Origin: JAZDKP01 sp043802925
Lineage (GTDB): Bacteria > Fibrobacterota > OXYB2-FULL-49-7 > JAEUSG01
NCBI GenBank assembly: GCA_043802925.1
Contig: JAZDKP010000290.1
Location: 1 to 5,509 of the forward strand
Direction: 5' to 3'
Length of the DNA stretch: 5,509 nucleotides
The position numbers and the translations under genes were made by a program. The first letter of the stretch is position 1. Each line of letters begins with the position of its first letter. Positions 1-5,368 of this stretch are shown here, one piece after another. A model generated the notes under the pieces. That model was not told where the DNA came from. It did no database searches and saw nothing but the letters and a program-made list of their open reading frames with translations.

Positions 1-213
1 AAGTTTATGCGGTGCACGATAGTCACCAATTGTCCGAAACACAGACAACCCTACTTTTATTTGAACCATGACAAACGGACGAACTTTATCTATCTGGGAG
101 AACGGCGATTGACAGCCGCCCAGAAAATGTCGGAAAACTACAGGCGAATGATTGCTATCATCGAGGAAATGACGATTATCAACATGTCGCTGCTGAAAAA
201 TGACGCATTATAG
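1..213 (+). CDS. DUF6788-like small protein, C-terminal part (5' end probably outside window)
   Basis: The reading frame is open from the first base, so the ATG at 7 may be internal and the gene probably begins upstream. The 70 visible residues show a Cys-x6-Cys pair, then an aromatic strand (PYFYLNHD), a basic beta segment (TNFIYLGERR), and a helix that ends NYRRMIAIIEEMTIINMSLL. That order resembles the C-terminal half of DUF6788 proteins (Cys-rich start, P-Y-Y-L strand, then an NYR...L..E...N helix), short proteins of unknown function often found next to transposase genes. The base composition is more AT-rich than the neighbouring genes, which would suit a transferred or mobile-element passenger. 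No transposase follows it here. The family assignment rests on pattern recognition only. It could also be a decayed remnant. Confidence 0.5.
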   Translation, partial: KFMRCTIVTNCPKHRQPYFYLNHDKRTNFIYLGERRLTAAQKMSENYRRMIAIIEEMTIINMSLLKNDAL

Positions 214-265
214 CATCAGCGAGGGATGCAGGAGGTTTCCGAAAGGCATTGCGGTTAAACGGACA

Positions 266-291
266 GGTCCGGATCGAACCGGCCCGATTTT
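266..291 (+). terminator. Weak hairpin with short T-run, possible terminator of the upstream gene
   Basis: CCGG at 269-272 pairs with CCGG at 279-282 around a 6-nt loop. GG at 266-267 can extend the stem with CC at 284-285 across one mismatch. Four T residues follow at 288-291. The site lies about 55 bp after the stop codon of the DUF6788-like gene and before the AT-rich promoter zone of the next gene. Stem and T-run are both short, so termination would be inefficient if real. Confidence 0.25.
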
Positions 292-347
292 GCTGTGGCT
301 TTGCAAAAAAAAGATGTCTTTGTAAATAACTTTATATTATCGTTTAC

Positions 348-378
348 TTGCCTTTGGTTCCTGATCTTCATTTATCTT
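348..378 (+). promoter_or_regulatory. AT-rich upstream zone with a weak sigma70-like promoter candidate
   Basis: From 301 to about 400 the sequence becomes strongly AT-rich, in contrast to the genes on both sides. The best-placed pair is TTGCCT (348-353) and TATCTT (373-378) with a 19-bp spacer. TATATT at 333-338 is a better -10 hexamer but has no good -35. The zone very likely carries the promoter of the lipoprotein gene at 410, but the exact boxes are uncertain. Confidence 0.25.
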
Positions 379-409
379 ATTTTTATTGGAATATTTTTTT
401 GGGGTGTTG

Positions 410-2566
410 ATGAAACGTCTGCTCTGCCTCCTGGTTCTTTCGCTTGTTCTGACCCAATGTTCCAAGCCCGCGCCTGGCCCGGAGGCCAAGCGCGTCATTC
501 TGGCCAACGGCAACGTGGTTTCGTTTACAAAGGGGAGACCGGAACACGTGGCCGTGGCGCCGGGGAAAATTCTGCGCAACGCGGAAATCATCGATGTCGG
601 GGATGCCTCCATTGCCGAGGTCACCGTGGCCAACGACACCTTCGTGTTCGACGGTAAGACCCGGTTCAACCTCTCAAGCCGGCGCGACAGCCTCCGAGTG
701 TCCACACATGCCATTCTCGCCTCGGGACGGTGCTTTCTCATTGCCGAGCCCGACCCTCTTCGGAACGATTTCCTGCTTACGGCCGGGACCGTGACAGTGG
801 AGGCCGTCCACGCCTACATCTCCTTTGAAATTGTGGAAGGGGCCGTTTCCATCTGCGTGCTCGCCGGGCAGGTCATGCTCCGATCGCGCGGTACGGGCGA
901 GGCCGTCAGCGTGCCCGCGGGTAAGGCCGCCAAGGTGTATGCCGGGGCGGAGAATATCGTCGTGTCGCGCCTGACACCGGCCGGAGTGGACGCGCTCAAA
1001 CCCTGGGTGGGCCGAGGCCGTATTGAGCGGGTGGCCCGTCTGCTCCGCTTCAACGAGGCGCCCGTTCTCGTGTCGCTCCCGCGCGTCAAGGGCTTTCGGA
1101 TGGGTGTTTACGAATACCAGATTCAGGCGGAGGATCCGGACCGCGATACGCTTACCTTTGCGCTGATCCAGGCCGCGTCGGGCATGTCCCTTGACGCAAA
1201 GAGCGGTCTCCTCACCTGGACGCCGGAGCAGGAAGGCCGCTTCCCGGTCACGGTGATGGTGGAGGACGGCAAAGGCGGGCAGGTTGAACAGTCGTTTACA
1301 CTTAACGTGGTAAACCCGGTCAAGCCTGTGTCCGCCGTCACACCCAAACCCAGCCGCCGTAGTGTCAACGTCCTGCCTGCTGTTGTGCGCCGGAGTTTTA
1401 AACCGGCGGTGGGCGATATGGCCGTAGTCCCGGCGGTTACCGTTCCGGTTCCAGCCCAAACCCAGGTTCCGGTGCGGCCTCCAGTCATAAAAATTTCCGT
1501 GGGCGCACCCGCAAAGGTCGCGGTCAAAGCGGTCCTGCCCTTTGCCGGTATTGCGGAGTCTGAGGATCGTATCGTGTTGTACGAATGGGACTTTGAGGGA
1601 GACGGACAGTTTGAGTATGCCTCACCGGTCACGGGTCGCACCGACCATGCCTTTAAGGAGCCGGGAAATTATACTGCGCTTTTCCGCGTGCGAACCGCAG
1701 GCGGTAGTACGCTGAGCGCCAAGCGGACGGTGGAGGTAACGGTCAGTTCCCTGCCGCCGGTCCTCAAGACGAACGGGGATATGCTCGGGGAAAAGGGAAA
1801 AAAGGTCTTGCTCACGGCCGAAGCGTACGACCGCGACGGCGAAGTTGCCCGGATAGCCTGGTCTTTCAGCGGTGACGGCCAATGGGACACGATCCTTGCG
1901 GCCTCGGAGGCAAAGACCGAAAAACGGAACGCACCGGTCACGGTTGAAGGCCTTCCCAACCGGGTCACCTTCTATACTTTCAAAATCAAGCATGTCTTTG
2001 ACCGCTACTGCGCCCCCGTGGTCCGGGTCACGGACAATGACGGCGTCTCGACCCTGGACACGTTCCGCATGGTTATCTGCCCGGAAAACACGGCCGGCCT
2101 GGACGCGGTCATTGAGCGGCGGCGCAACATCTTCTGTATTGACCGGTACGAGTGGCCCAACCAGGAGGCGGTTTATCCGGCCGCGGACGTCCGCTGGTCC
2201 GATGCCCGCAAGTACTGCGCGTCCGCGGGCAAACGGCTCTGCACGCTCGCGGAATGGCGCTTTGCCTGCCGCGGCAGCCAAAGTACGCTCTATCCTTACG
2301 GAAACACTTATGTCAAATACTTCTGCAACAACGAGGCCGATGGAAAGCTTTCGAAGTCGGGTGCATTCGAAAAGTGCGTCACCGGAGCGGGATTGTATGA
2401 CATGAGCGGCAATGTGGCCGAATGGACCGAAGGCGGCGGGGGCGACAATCAAGTGCTGGCCGGCGGGTCCTTCAAGGGGACGCGGGACGTTACGGACTGT
2501 TCGGCCAAAATGACAAAGCGCAAGGATGAACACTTCATCTTCAGCGGGTTCCGGTGCTGCAAGTAG
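410..2566 (+). CDS. Probable lipoprotein: FecR-like, He_PIG/cadherin-like, two PKD-like and FGE-sulfatase-fold domains
   Basis: The protein has 718 residues from the ATG at 410. A frame-consistent ATG at 386 would add eight residues before the MKRLL signal peptide and is less likely. The N-terminus is a short lipoprotein signal with Cys17 after LVLTQ; Gln before the cysteine is atypical for a lipobox. Residues about 35-178 resemble a FecR domain (VSVPAGKAAKVY near its end). Residues 214-302 are a He_PIG/cadherin-like Ig domain with AEDPDRDTLTF and GLLTWTP motifs. A Pro/Val-rich linker spans about 303-360. PKD-like repeats lie at about 363-447 (YEWDFEGDG at 391-399) and 449-557 (WSFSGDGQWD at 484-493). 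Residues about 574-718 form an FGE-sulfatase/SUMF1-type domain, with WSDARKYC, KRLCTLAEWRFAC, YDMSGNVAEWTE, GGS and a GFRC end. The region equivalent to the FGE catalytic cysteine pair keeps only Cys697, so formylglycine-generating activity is unlikely; a binding or structural role at the cell surface is inferred. Confidence 0.85.
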   Translation: MKRLLCLLVLSLVLTQCSKPAPGPEAKRVILANGNVVSFTKGRPEHVAVAPGKILRNAEIIDVGDASIAEVTVANDTFVFDGKTRFNLSSRRDSLRVSTHAILASGRCFLIAEPDPLRNDFLLTAGTVTVEAVHAYISFEIVEGAVSICVLAGQVMLRSRGTGEAVSVPAGKAAKVYAGAENIVVSRLTPAGVDALKPWVGRGRIERVARLLRFNEAPVLVSLPRVKGFRMGVYEYQIQAEDPDRDTLTFALIQAASGMSLDAKSGLLTWTPEQEGRFPVTVMVEDGKGGQVEQSFTLNVVNPVKPVSAVTPKPSRRSVNVLPAVVRRSFKPAVGDMAVVPAVTVPVPAQTQVPVRPPVIKISVGAPAKVAVKAVLPFAGIAESEDRIVLYEWDFEGDGQFEYASPVTGRTDHAFKEPGNYTALFRVRTAGGSTLSAKRTVEVTVSSLPPVLKTNGDMLGEKGKKVLLTAEAYDRDGEVARIAWSFSGDGQWDTILAASEAKTEKRNAPVTVEGLPNRVTFYTFKIKHVFDRYCAPVVRVTDNDGVSTLDTFRMVICPENTAGLDAVIERRRNIFCIDRYEWPNQEAVYPAADVRWSDARKYCASAGKRLCTLAEWRFACRGSQSTLYPYGNTYVKYFCNNEADGKLSKSGAFEKCVTGAGLYDMSGNVAEWTEGGGGDNQVLAGGSFKGTRDVTDCSAKMTKRKDEHFIFSGFRCCK

Positions 2567-3100
2567 TCACTTTTCCGCGGGGATGAATATTTCGAACCGG
2601 TCCTTTTTCACCTTGCAGACCGGGCAGGTCTCGGGCGGGTGTTCGCGGCCGCAGAGGTAACCGCACACCGTGCAGCGCCAGACCGGAAGCGGCAGGCTGA
2701 ATGCGGTTTGGGTCGCAGCGGACGCCCTGTTTTCCTTTTCCATTTTCAACTTTTCACGTTCCTTGCGGGGCGGCCGGCGTTCGGGGATGGACCCCACGCT
2801 CTTTTCACCCTTGACGACGTTATCGGAAACATACAGGCAACAGTAGCAGGTGTCAAAGTCCGTCAGGTCCGGATCCCGGTAGTCGCAGGGACAGACGAGG
2901 TCGCGGTCCGCGTCGATTTTTCCGGCCGCGAGCCGGCAGGGGCAGGCCATGTACCCGAAGCGGTCCTGGTTGATAAGAAGCCCTTTGATGAGGTCAAGGG
3001 TGAAGTTTTTATCGGGATTGAGATGATAGCCGCCGGCTTCGGCATCATGGTTGATTTGTTGAAAGGTCTTTTCGAGCCGTTCCGGAGAGATAGCGCTCAT
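2567..3100 (-). CDS. Ferredoxin-thioredoxin reductase catalytic-subunit-like protein fused to rubredoxin
   Basis: The protein has 177 residues. Residues 1-95 are the FTR catalytic (beta) domain: CPC at 53-55, CPC at 70-72 and CYC at 85-87, the family's set of four 4Fe-4S ligands (expected C53, C70, C72, C85) and the redox-active disulfide (expected C55-C87). The tracts ACPCRLAAGK and CPCDYRDPDL are hallmarks. Tyr86 replaces the His of plant-type enzymes, and Cys88 is an extra adjacent cysteine. A basic, helical linker (about 96-138) leads to a C-terminal rubredoxin domain with C143/C146 and C159/C162 as iron ligands, plus an extra Cys150. Similar fusions are known as ferredoxin:disulfide reductases in methanogens. 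The role is to reduce protein disulfides, here probably the glutaredoxin encoded immediately upstream. Its ATG overlaps that gene's stop (ATGA), which implies translational coupling. No FTR variable-subunit gene is in view. The natural electron donor is unknown. Confidence 0.93.
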   Translation of the reverse strand: MSAISPERLEKTFQQINHDAEAGGYHLNPDKNFTLDLIKGLLINQDRFGYMACPCRLAAGKIDADRDLVCPCDYRDPDLTDFDTCYCCLYVSDNVVKGEKSVGSIPERRPPRKEREKLKMEKENRASAATQTAFSLPLPVWRCTVCGYLCGREHPPETCPVCKVKKDRFEIFIPAEK

Positions 3101-3375
3101 TTCCGCAGGGCTTTCTTCAATTCGTCGGGGTTGTATCCGGCAATGGCTTTTCCGTTTACCACGCAGGTGGGAAATGACTCGCTGGGGTTGTAGCGCCGGA
3201 CCTCTTCCATGAGGGTTTCCTTTTCATCGTAGTCCAGGAGATCCATGTCGATGTAATGGTATTCGACGCCCAGGTCATTGAGCAGTTGCTTGGTCTTTTT
3301 GCACCAGCCGCAGGTGCTGAGCGCGTAAAGGAGGATGTCGCCCTTTTTTTCGCCCTTGACGTGTACTTTTTCCAT
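3097..3375 (-). CDS. Glutaredoxin-family thiol oxidoreductase (CGWC active site)
   Basis: The protein has 92 residues, the normal size of a single-domain cytoplasmic glutaredoxin. After the first strand (DILLYALS) comes the active site TCGWC, with Cys22 and Cys25. The cis-proline motif SFPT is at 67-70 and the GYNPDEL segment at 80-86 matches the family's G[YF]..DEL glutathione-side loop. CGWC differs from the common CPYC and is seen in NrdH/Grx-like proteins of anaerobes. The start ATG at 3375 lies 9 nt after the stop of the barrel gene, with a weak AAGAAG ribosome site. The stop overlaps the start of the FTR-rubredoxin gene by 4 nt. From this arrangement I infer that the protein takes electrons from the FTR-like enzyme rather than from glutathione. 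The targets are not shown by the sequence. Confidence 0.92.
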   Translation of the reverse strand: MEKVHVKGEKKGDILLYALSTCGWCKKTKQLLNDLGVEYHYIDMDLLDYDEKETLMEEVRRYNPSESFPTCVVNGKAIAGYNPDELKKALRK

Positions 3376-3384
3376 GGCGTCTTC

Positions 3385-4071
3385 TTATGGCCGGAGGTCG
3401 AACCGGTAACCCACGCCGAGTTTGAGCGCGAAGTTGCGTTGGGCACCTTCTGTGCCGGCTGCAGGGTCTTTGACAATGTCAATCAAGCCGATATCGAGGG
3501 CCGCCATGACTAAGACCTGGTTCATAATCAGGTAGGTGCCGCCCATGGACAATGTAAAATCGACTCCGGACATTAAATCTTTACTGTCGGAATCAACCGT
3601 TGTTTTGTCGGTGGTATTATTCACGCGTAACGAGGTCTCACCGATGCTCCGTGACGTCAGCAGGAAACCGAGTTCCGGGCCGGCGAACAGATTCATGTCG
3701 GTCATGACATTGTAGGAAAAGAGAGCCGGTATCTGGAGATAGGACAACGCCACGGTAATCGCGTTCGTTTGAGTCGCGGTAACTCCAAGATTGTGATAGT
3801 TTGGAATTTGGCGGGAATCGGACTGCTCCGCCCCGCGTGTTTCGTACCAGAGACCGGTCAGCAGGCTGAGCCGGTCTTTCATGTCCCAGGAAAAATAGCC
3901 GCCGAAGCCATAGCCGACCCGCATGGTGTAGTCTTTGGCAAGCGCGTCATAATCACCGGTCCCGTTGATGTCGGACATGACGAGGTGGAATCCGCCGAGG
4001 ATGGCATTGTTGGCGCTGGCGCCGGTGGAAAGGAGGAGGAGCAGGGCTGGAACAATCAAAAAGCGTTTCAT
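3385..4071 (-). CDS. Outer-membrane beta-barrel protein (PorT/OMP_b-brl_2-like)
   Basis: The protein has 228 residues. A signal peptide (MKRF start, hydrophobic core, A18-S19-A20) predicts cleavage before Asn21. The mature part alternates short amphipathic strands and loops: GYGFGGYFSWDM, LSLLTGLWYETRG, YLQIPALFSYNV, MNLFAGPELGFLL, and a final strand LGVGYRFDL near the C-terminus. This pattern matches the PorT-type barrels, about eight strands in size, found in Bacteroidota and relatives. Function cannot be read from the sequence: such proteins act as porins, adhesion or assembly factors. The ATG at 4071 has a good ribosome site, AGGAG (4083-4079) with 7-nt spacing, and it is the first gene of the minus-strand cluster behind a TTGACA promoter. 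Being co-transcribed with redox genes is unexpected. The GC content is a little lower than that of its neighbours. Confidence 0.85.
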   Translation of the reverse strand: MKRFLIVPALLLLLSTGASANNAILGGFHLVMSDINGTGDYDALAKDYTMRVGYGFGGYFSWDMKDRLSLLTGLWYETRGAEQSDSRQIPNYHNLGVTATQTNAITVALSYLQIPALFSYNVMTDMNLFAGPELGFLLTSRSIGETSLRVNNTTDKTTVDSDSKDLMSGVDFTLSMGGTYLIMNQVLVMAALDIGLIDIVKDPAAGTEGAQRNFALKLGVGYRFDLRP

Positions 4072-4105
4072 GGAATGACTCCTAAATGAAAGTGATGGGT
4101 AAGAA

Positions 4106-4135
4106 AATAAACTAAAAGGGGGCGGGGAGTGTCAA
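4106..4135 (-). promoter_or_regulatory. Sigma70-type promoter for the barrel-glutaredoxin-FTR operon
   Basis: Read on the minus strand, a perfect -35 TTGACA (4135-4130) is followed after 18 bp by TTTATT (4111-4106), which matches the -10 consensus at four of six positions. The start of transcription would fall near 4099, giving a leader of about 28 nt that contains the AGGAG site of the barrel gene. No other -35 of this quality is present upstream of that gene. Confidence 0.55.
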
Positions 4136-4145
4136 GGTTTTTGAC
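4131..4145. repeat. Inverted repeat GTCAA-N5-TTGAC between divergent genes
   Basis: GTCAA (4131-4135) and TTGAC (4141-4145) form a perfect 5-bp inverted repeat with a 5-bp spacer. The left arm is part of the minus-strand -35 box and the right arm lies in a plus-strand TTGACG hexamer, so the symmetry may simply reflect two back-to-back -35 elements. It could also serve as an operator for a dimeric regulator. The sequence does not decide between these. Confidence 0.35.
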
Positions 4146-4173
4146 GCGCCGCATTTCCGGCGGGCGTTATATT
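4141..4173 (+). promoter_or_regulatory. Candidate promoter for thiE
   Basis: A good -10 hexamer TATATT (4168-4173) lies 12 bp before the preferred thiE ATG. The nearest -35-like hexamer, TTGACG (4141-4146), is 21 bp away, longer than the usual 16-18 bp. A 5-bp GC hairpin (CGCCG 4147-4151 / CGGCG 4158-4162) lies between the boxes. If this -10 is used, transcription starts near 4180 and the leader is only about six bases, nearly leaderless. No TPP-riboswitch (thi-box) signature is seen in this gap. Confidence 0.3.
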
Positions 4174-4185
4174 ATTTTATCGGCC

Positions 4186-4815
4186 ATGAGACACATCCCC
4201 GACGGTTTCGGCTTTTACGGAATATTGACGGAGCCTGTTCGCGGTTACGCCTATGTCGCGGAGGTTATGGTCCAGGCCGGGGTCCGTTTTCTCCAACTCC
4301 GCATGAAGCGCGAGCCCGAGAGTGAAATCCTTAAGATCGCGGAACTCGTCCGGCGGATCACCGAAGGCACGGGCACGCTTTTTATTGTGAACGATTCCGC
4401 GCGCATCGCGGCCACGGTGGGCGCGGATGGCGTGCACCTGGGACAGGGCGACATGCGGCCCGACGAGGCTGCGGCCATCCTGGGTGAAGACGCGATCATC
4501 GGGATTTCGACCCACAACCCGGCCCAGACCGCGCTCGCTTGCGGGCTGAGGCCCAGCTATATCGGCACGGGACCGGTCTTTAGAACGCCCACCAAGGACA
4601 TTCCCGACCCGGTCCTCGGCCTCGACGGCCTCCACCGGATGCTGTCGCTGGCCACGGTGCCCGCGGTGGCCATCGGCGCGGTCGATGCGGGTAACCTGCG
4701 TGACGTCCTGCGGGCCGGGGCGCGGAACTTTAGTTGCGTGCGTCCCGTCAATAAGGCCCAGAACCCGGAAAAAGTTGTCCGGGAACTTTTCCGTATCTGT
4801 TACGAAACCGTGTAG
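4186..4815 (+). CDS. thiE: Thiamine-phosphate synthase
   Basis: The enzyme joins the pyrimidine (HMP-PP) and thiazole-phosphate (THZ-P) moieties to make thiamine phosphate in the cytoplasm. From the ATG at 4186 it has 209 residues, a usual length for the family. Hallmarks in order are QLRMK (37-41), the NDSARIAATVGADGVHLGQGD tract (69-89), GISTH (106-110), GTGPVFRTPTK (127-137) and VPAVAIGAV (158-166). These keep the residues expected to bind pyrophosphate, magnesium and phosphate. The C-terminal phosphate-binding segment, commonly VAVVSAI, reads FSCVRPV here (182-188) and is divergent. A GTG at 4129 would add 19 residues that are not family-like; it has purine-rich sequence before it, while the ATG has no clear ribosome site. 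The gene stands alone, without other thi genes. Its stop is 5 bp from the convergent mscL stop. Confidence 0.92.
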   Translation: MRHIPDGFGFYGILTEPVRGYAYVAEVMVQAGVRFLQLRMKREPESEILKIAELVRRITEGTGTLFIVNDSARIAATVGADGVHLGQGDMRPDEAAAILGEDAIIGISTHNPAQTALACGLRPSYIGTGPVFRTPTKDIPDPVLGLDGLHRMLSLATVPAVAIGAVDAGNLRDVLRAGARNFSCVRPVNKAQNPEKVVRELFRICYETV

Positions 4816-4820
4816 TTTTT

Positions 4821-5270
4821 TTAGCTTTCCGTCTGTTTCTTCAGCAGATCACGGATTTCGGTCAGTATCAGCTGGTCCCGCGTCAGCGGGGGCGGGACTG
4901 TGACCGCCGCCTCGGTCTTCCGGGCCTTCATGACCCACCCCAGGAACTTGATAATAAAGAGATAGAGGGCGAAGGCAACAATTAGGAAGTTGACTAGTTC
5001 GCCGATAAAAAGGCCGTAGGGTACTTCCTTGCCAAAGAACACAGCTTTCCAGCCCGTGTAGCTGTTGGCTGTTGGAAGGGCCACGGAAATGAGAGGCATG
5101 ATGATGTGCCGAACTAGAGAATCGATGATTTTCCCGAATGCGGCGCCGATGACAACGCCCACGGAGAGGTCGATCACGTTGCCTTTGAAGGCAAATTTTT
5201 TGAATTCATCGAGCAGGGTCCATGCTTTTTTCGCGGGATCCGAGGGAAATATTTTTTCGACAGAATTCAC
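4821..5270 (-). CDS. mscL: Large-conductance mechanosensitive channel
   Basis: The protein forms a homopentameric inner-membrane channel that opens under membrane tension and releases solutes during hypo-osmotic shock. It has 149 residues. The pore-lining first membrane helix (about 32-62) carries GNVIDLSVGVVIGAAFGK, with the constriction residues Leu35 and Val39 and Gly38 conserved. A short external loop is followed by the second helix (about 88-114, ELVNFLIVAFALYLF). The cytoplasmic end has a charged, Pro-rich stretch and the terminal helix LILTEIRDLLKKQ. The start is GTG at 5270, preceded by GAGG (5280-5277) with 6-nt spacing. No later start lies before the conserved core, so the N-terminus is about 16 residues longer than in E. 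coli MscL. The gene is single, convergent with thiE and divergent from the gene at 5467. Confidence 0.97.
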   Translation of the reverse strand: MNSVEKIFPSDPAKKAWTLLDEFKKFAFKGNVIDLSVGVVIGAAFGKIIDSLVRHIIMPLISVALPTANSYTGWKAVFFGKEVPYGLFIGELVNFLIVAFALYLFIIKFLGWVMKARKTEAAVTVPPPLTRDQLILTEIRDLLKKQTES

Positions 5271-5368
5271 AGGTCACCTCTAAATGTTATGGGTGATGGG
5301 GCAGCAGCCCGGGAAAATATGGAACACGATTTCAAGCGTAGGGTCCGTTAATACCCAATCAAATATAA

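Noticed and set aside
266..285. Possible tRNA T-arm on the minus strand (GGTTCGATCC)
   Set aside because: The loop between the CCGG arms is six rather than seven bases, and no acceptor stem, D-arm or anticodon arm can be built around it.
674..1459. A 261-codon open frame on the minus strand
   Set aside because: Same cause: it mirrors the FecR/He_PIG coding region, has no ribosome site of note and a composition rich in His, Arg and Gly typical of antisense shadows.
1622..2533. A 303-codon open frame on the minus strand opposite the lipoprotein gene
   Set aside because: It is a product of high GC in the coding strand. The translation is low in recognisable motifs, while the plus-strand frame carries clear PKD and FGE-fold motifs.
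2548..2596. Terminator for the abutting convergent pair
   Set aside because: GGTTC and GAACC can pair across about 40 bases near a CTTTTT run, but the loop is too long and the stem too short to claim.
2639..3193. A 184-codon plus-strand frame opposite the FTR-rubredoxin gene
   Set aside because: The minus strand has the full set of FTR and rubredoxin cysteine motifs; the plus-strand product resembles nothing.
4072..4185. TPP riboswitch upstream of thiE
   Set aside because: No CTGAGA / ACCTGA-type thi-box elements are present and the gap is too short if the -10 at 4168 is used.
4764..4783. Perfect CCCGGA/TCCGGG hairpin near the end of thiE, considered as a terminator
   Set aside because: It lies inside the coding sequence about 30 bp before the stop codon and is not followed directly by a T-run on either strand; the T-run at 4816-4822 is too far away.
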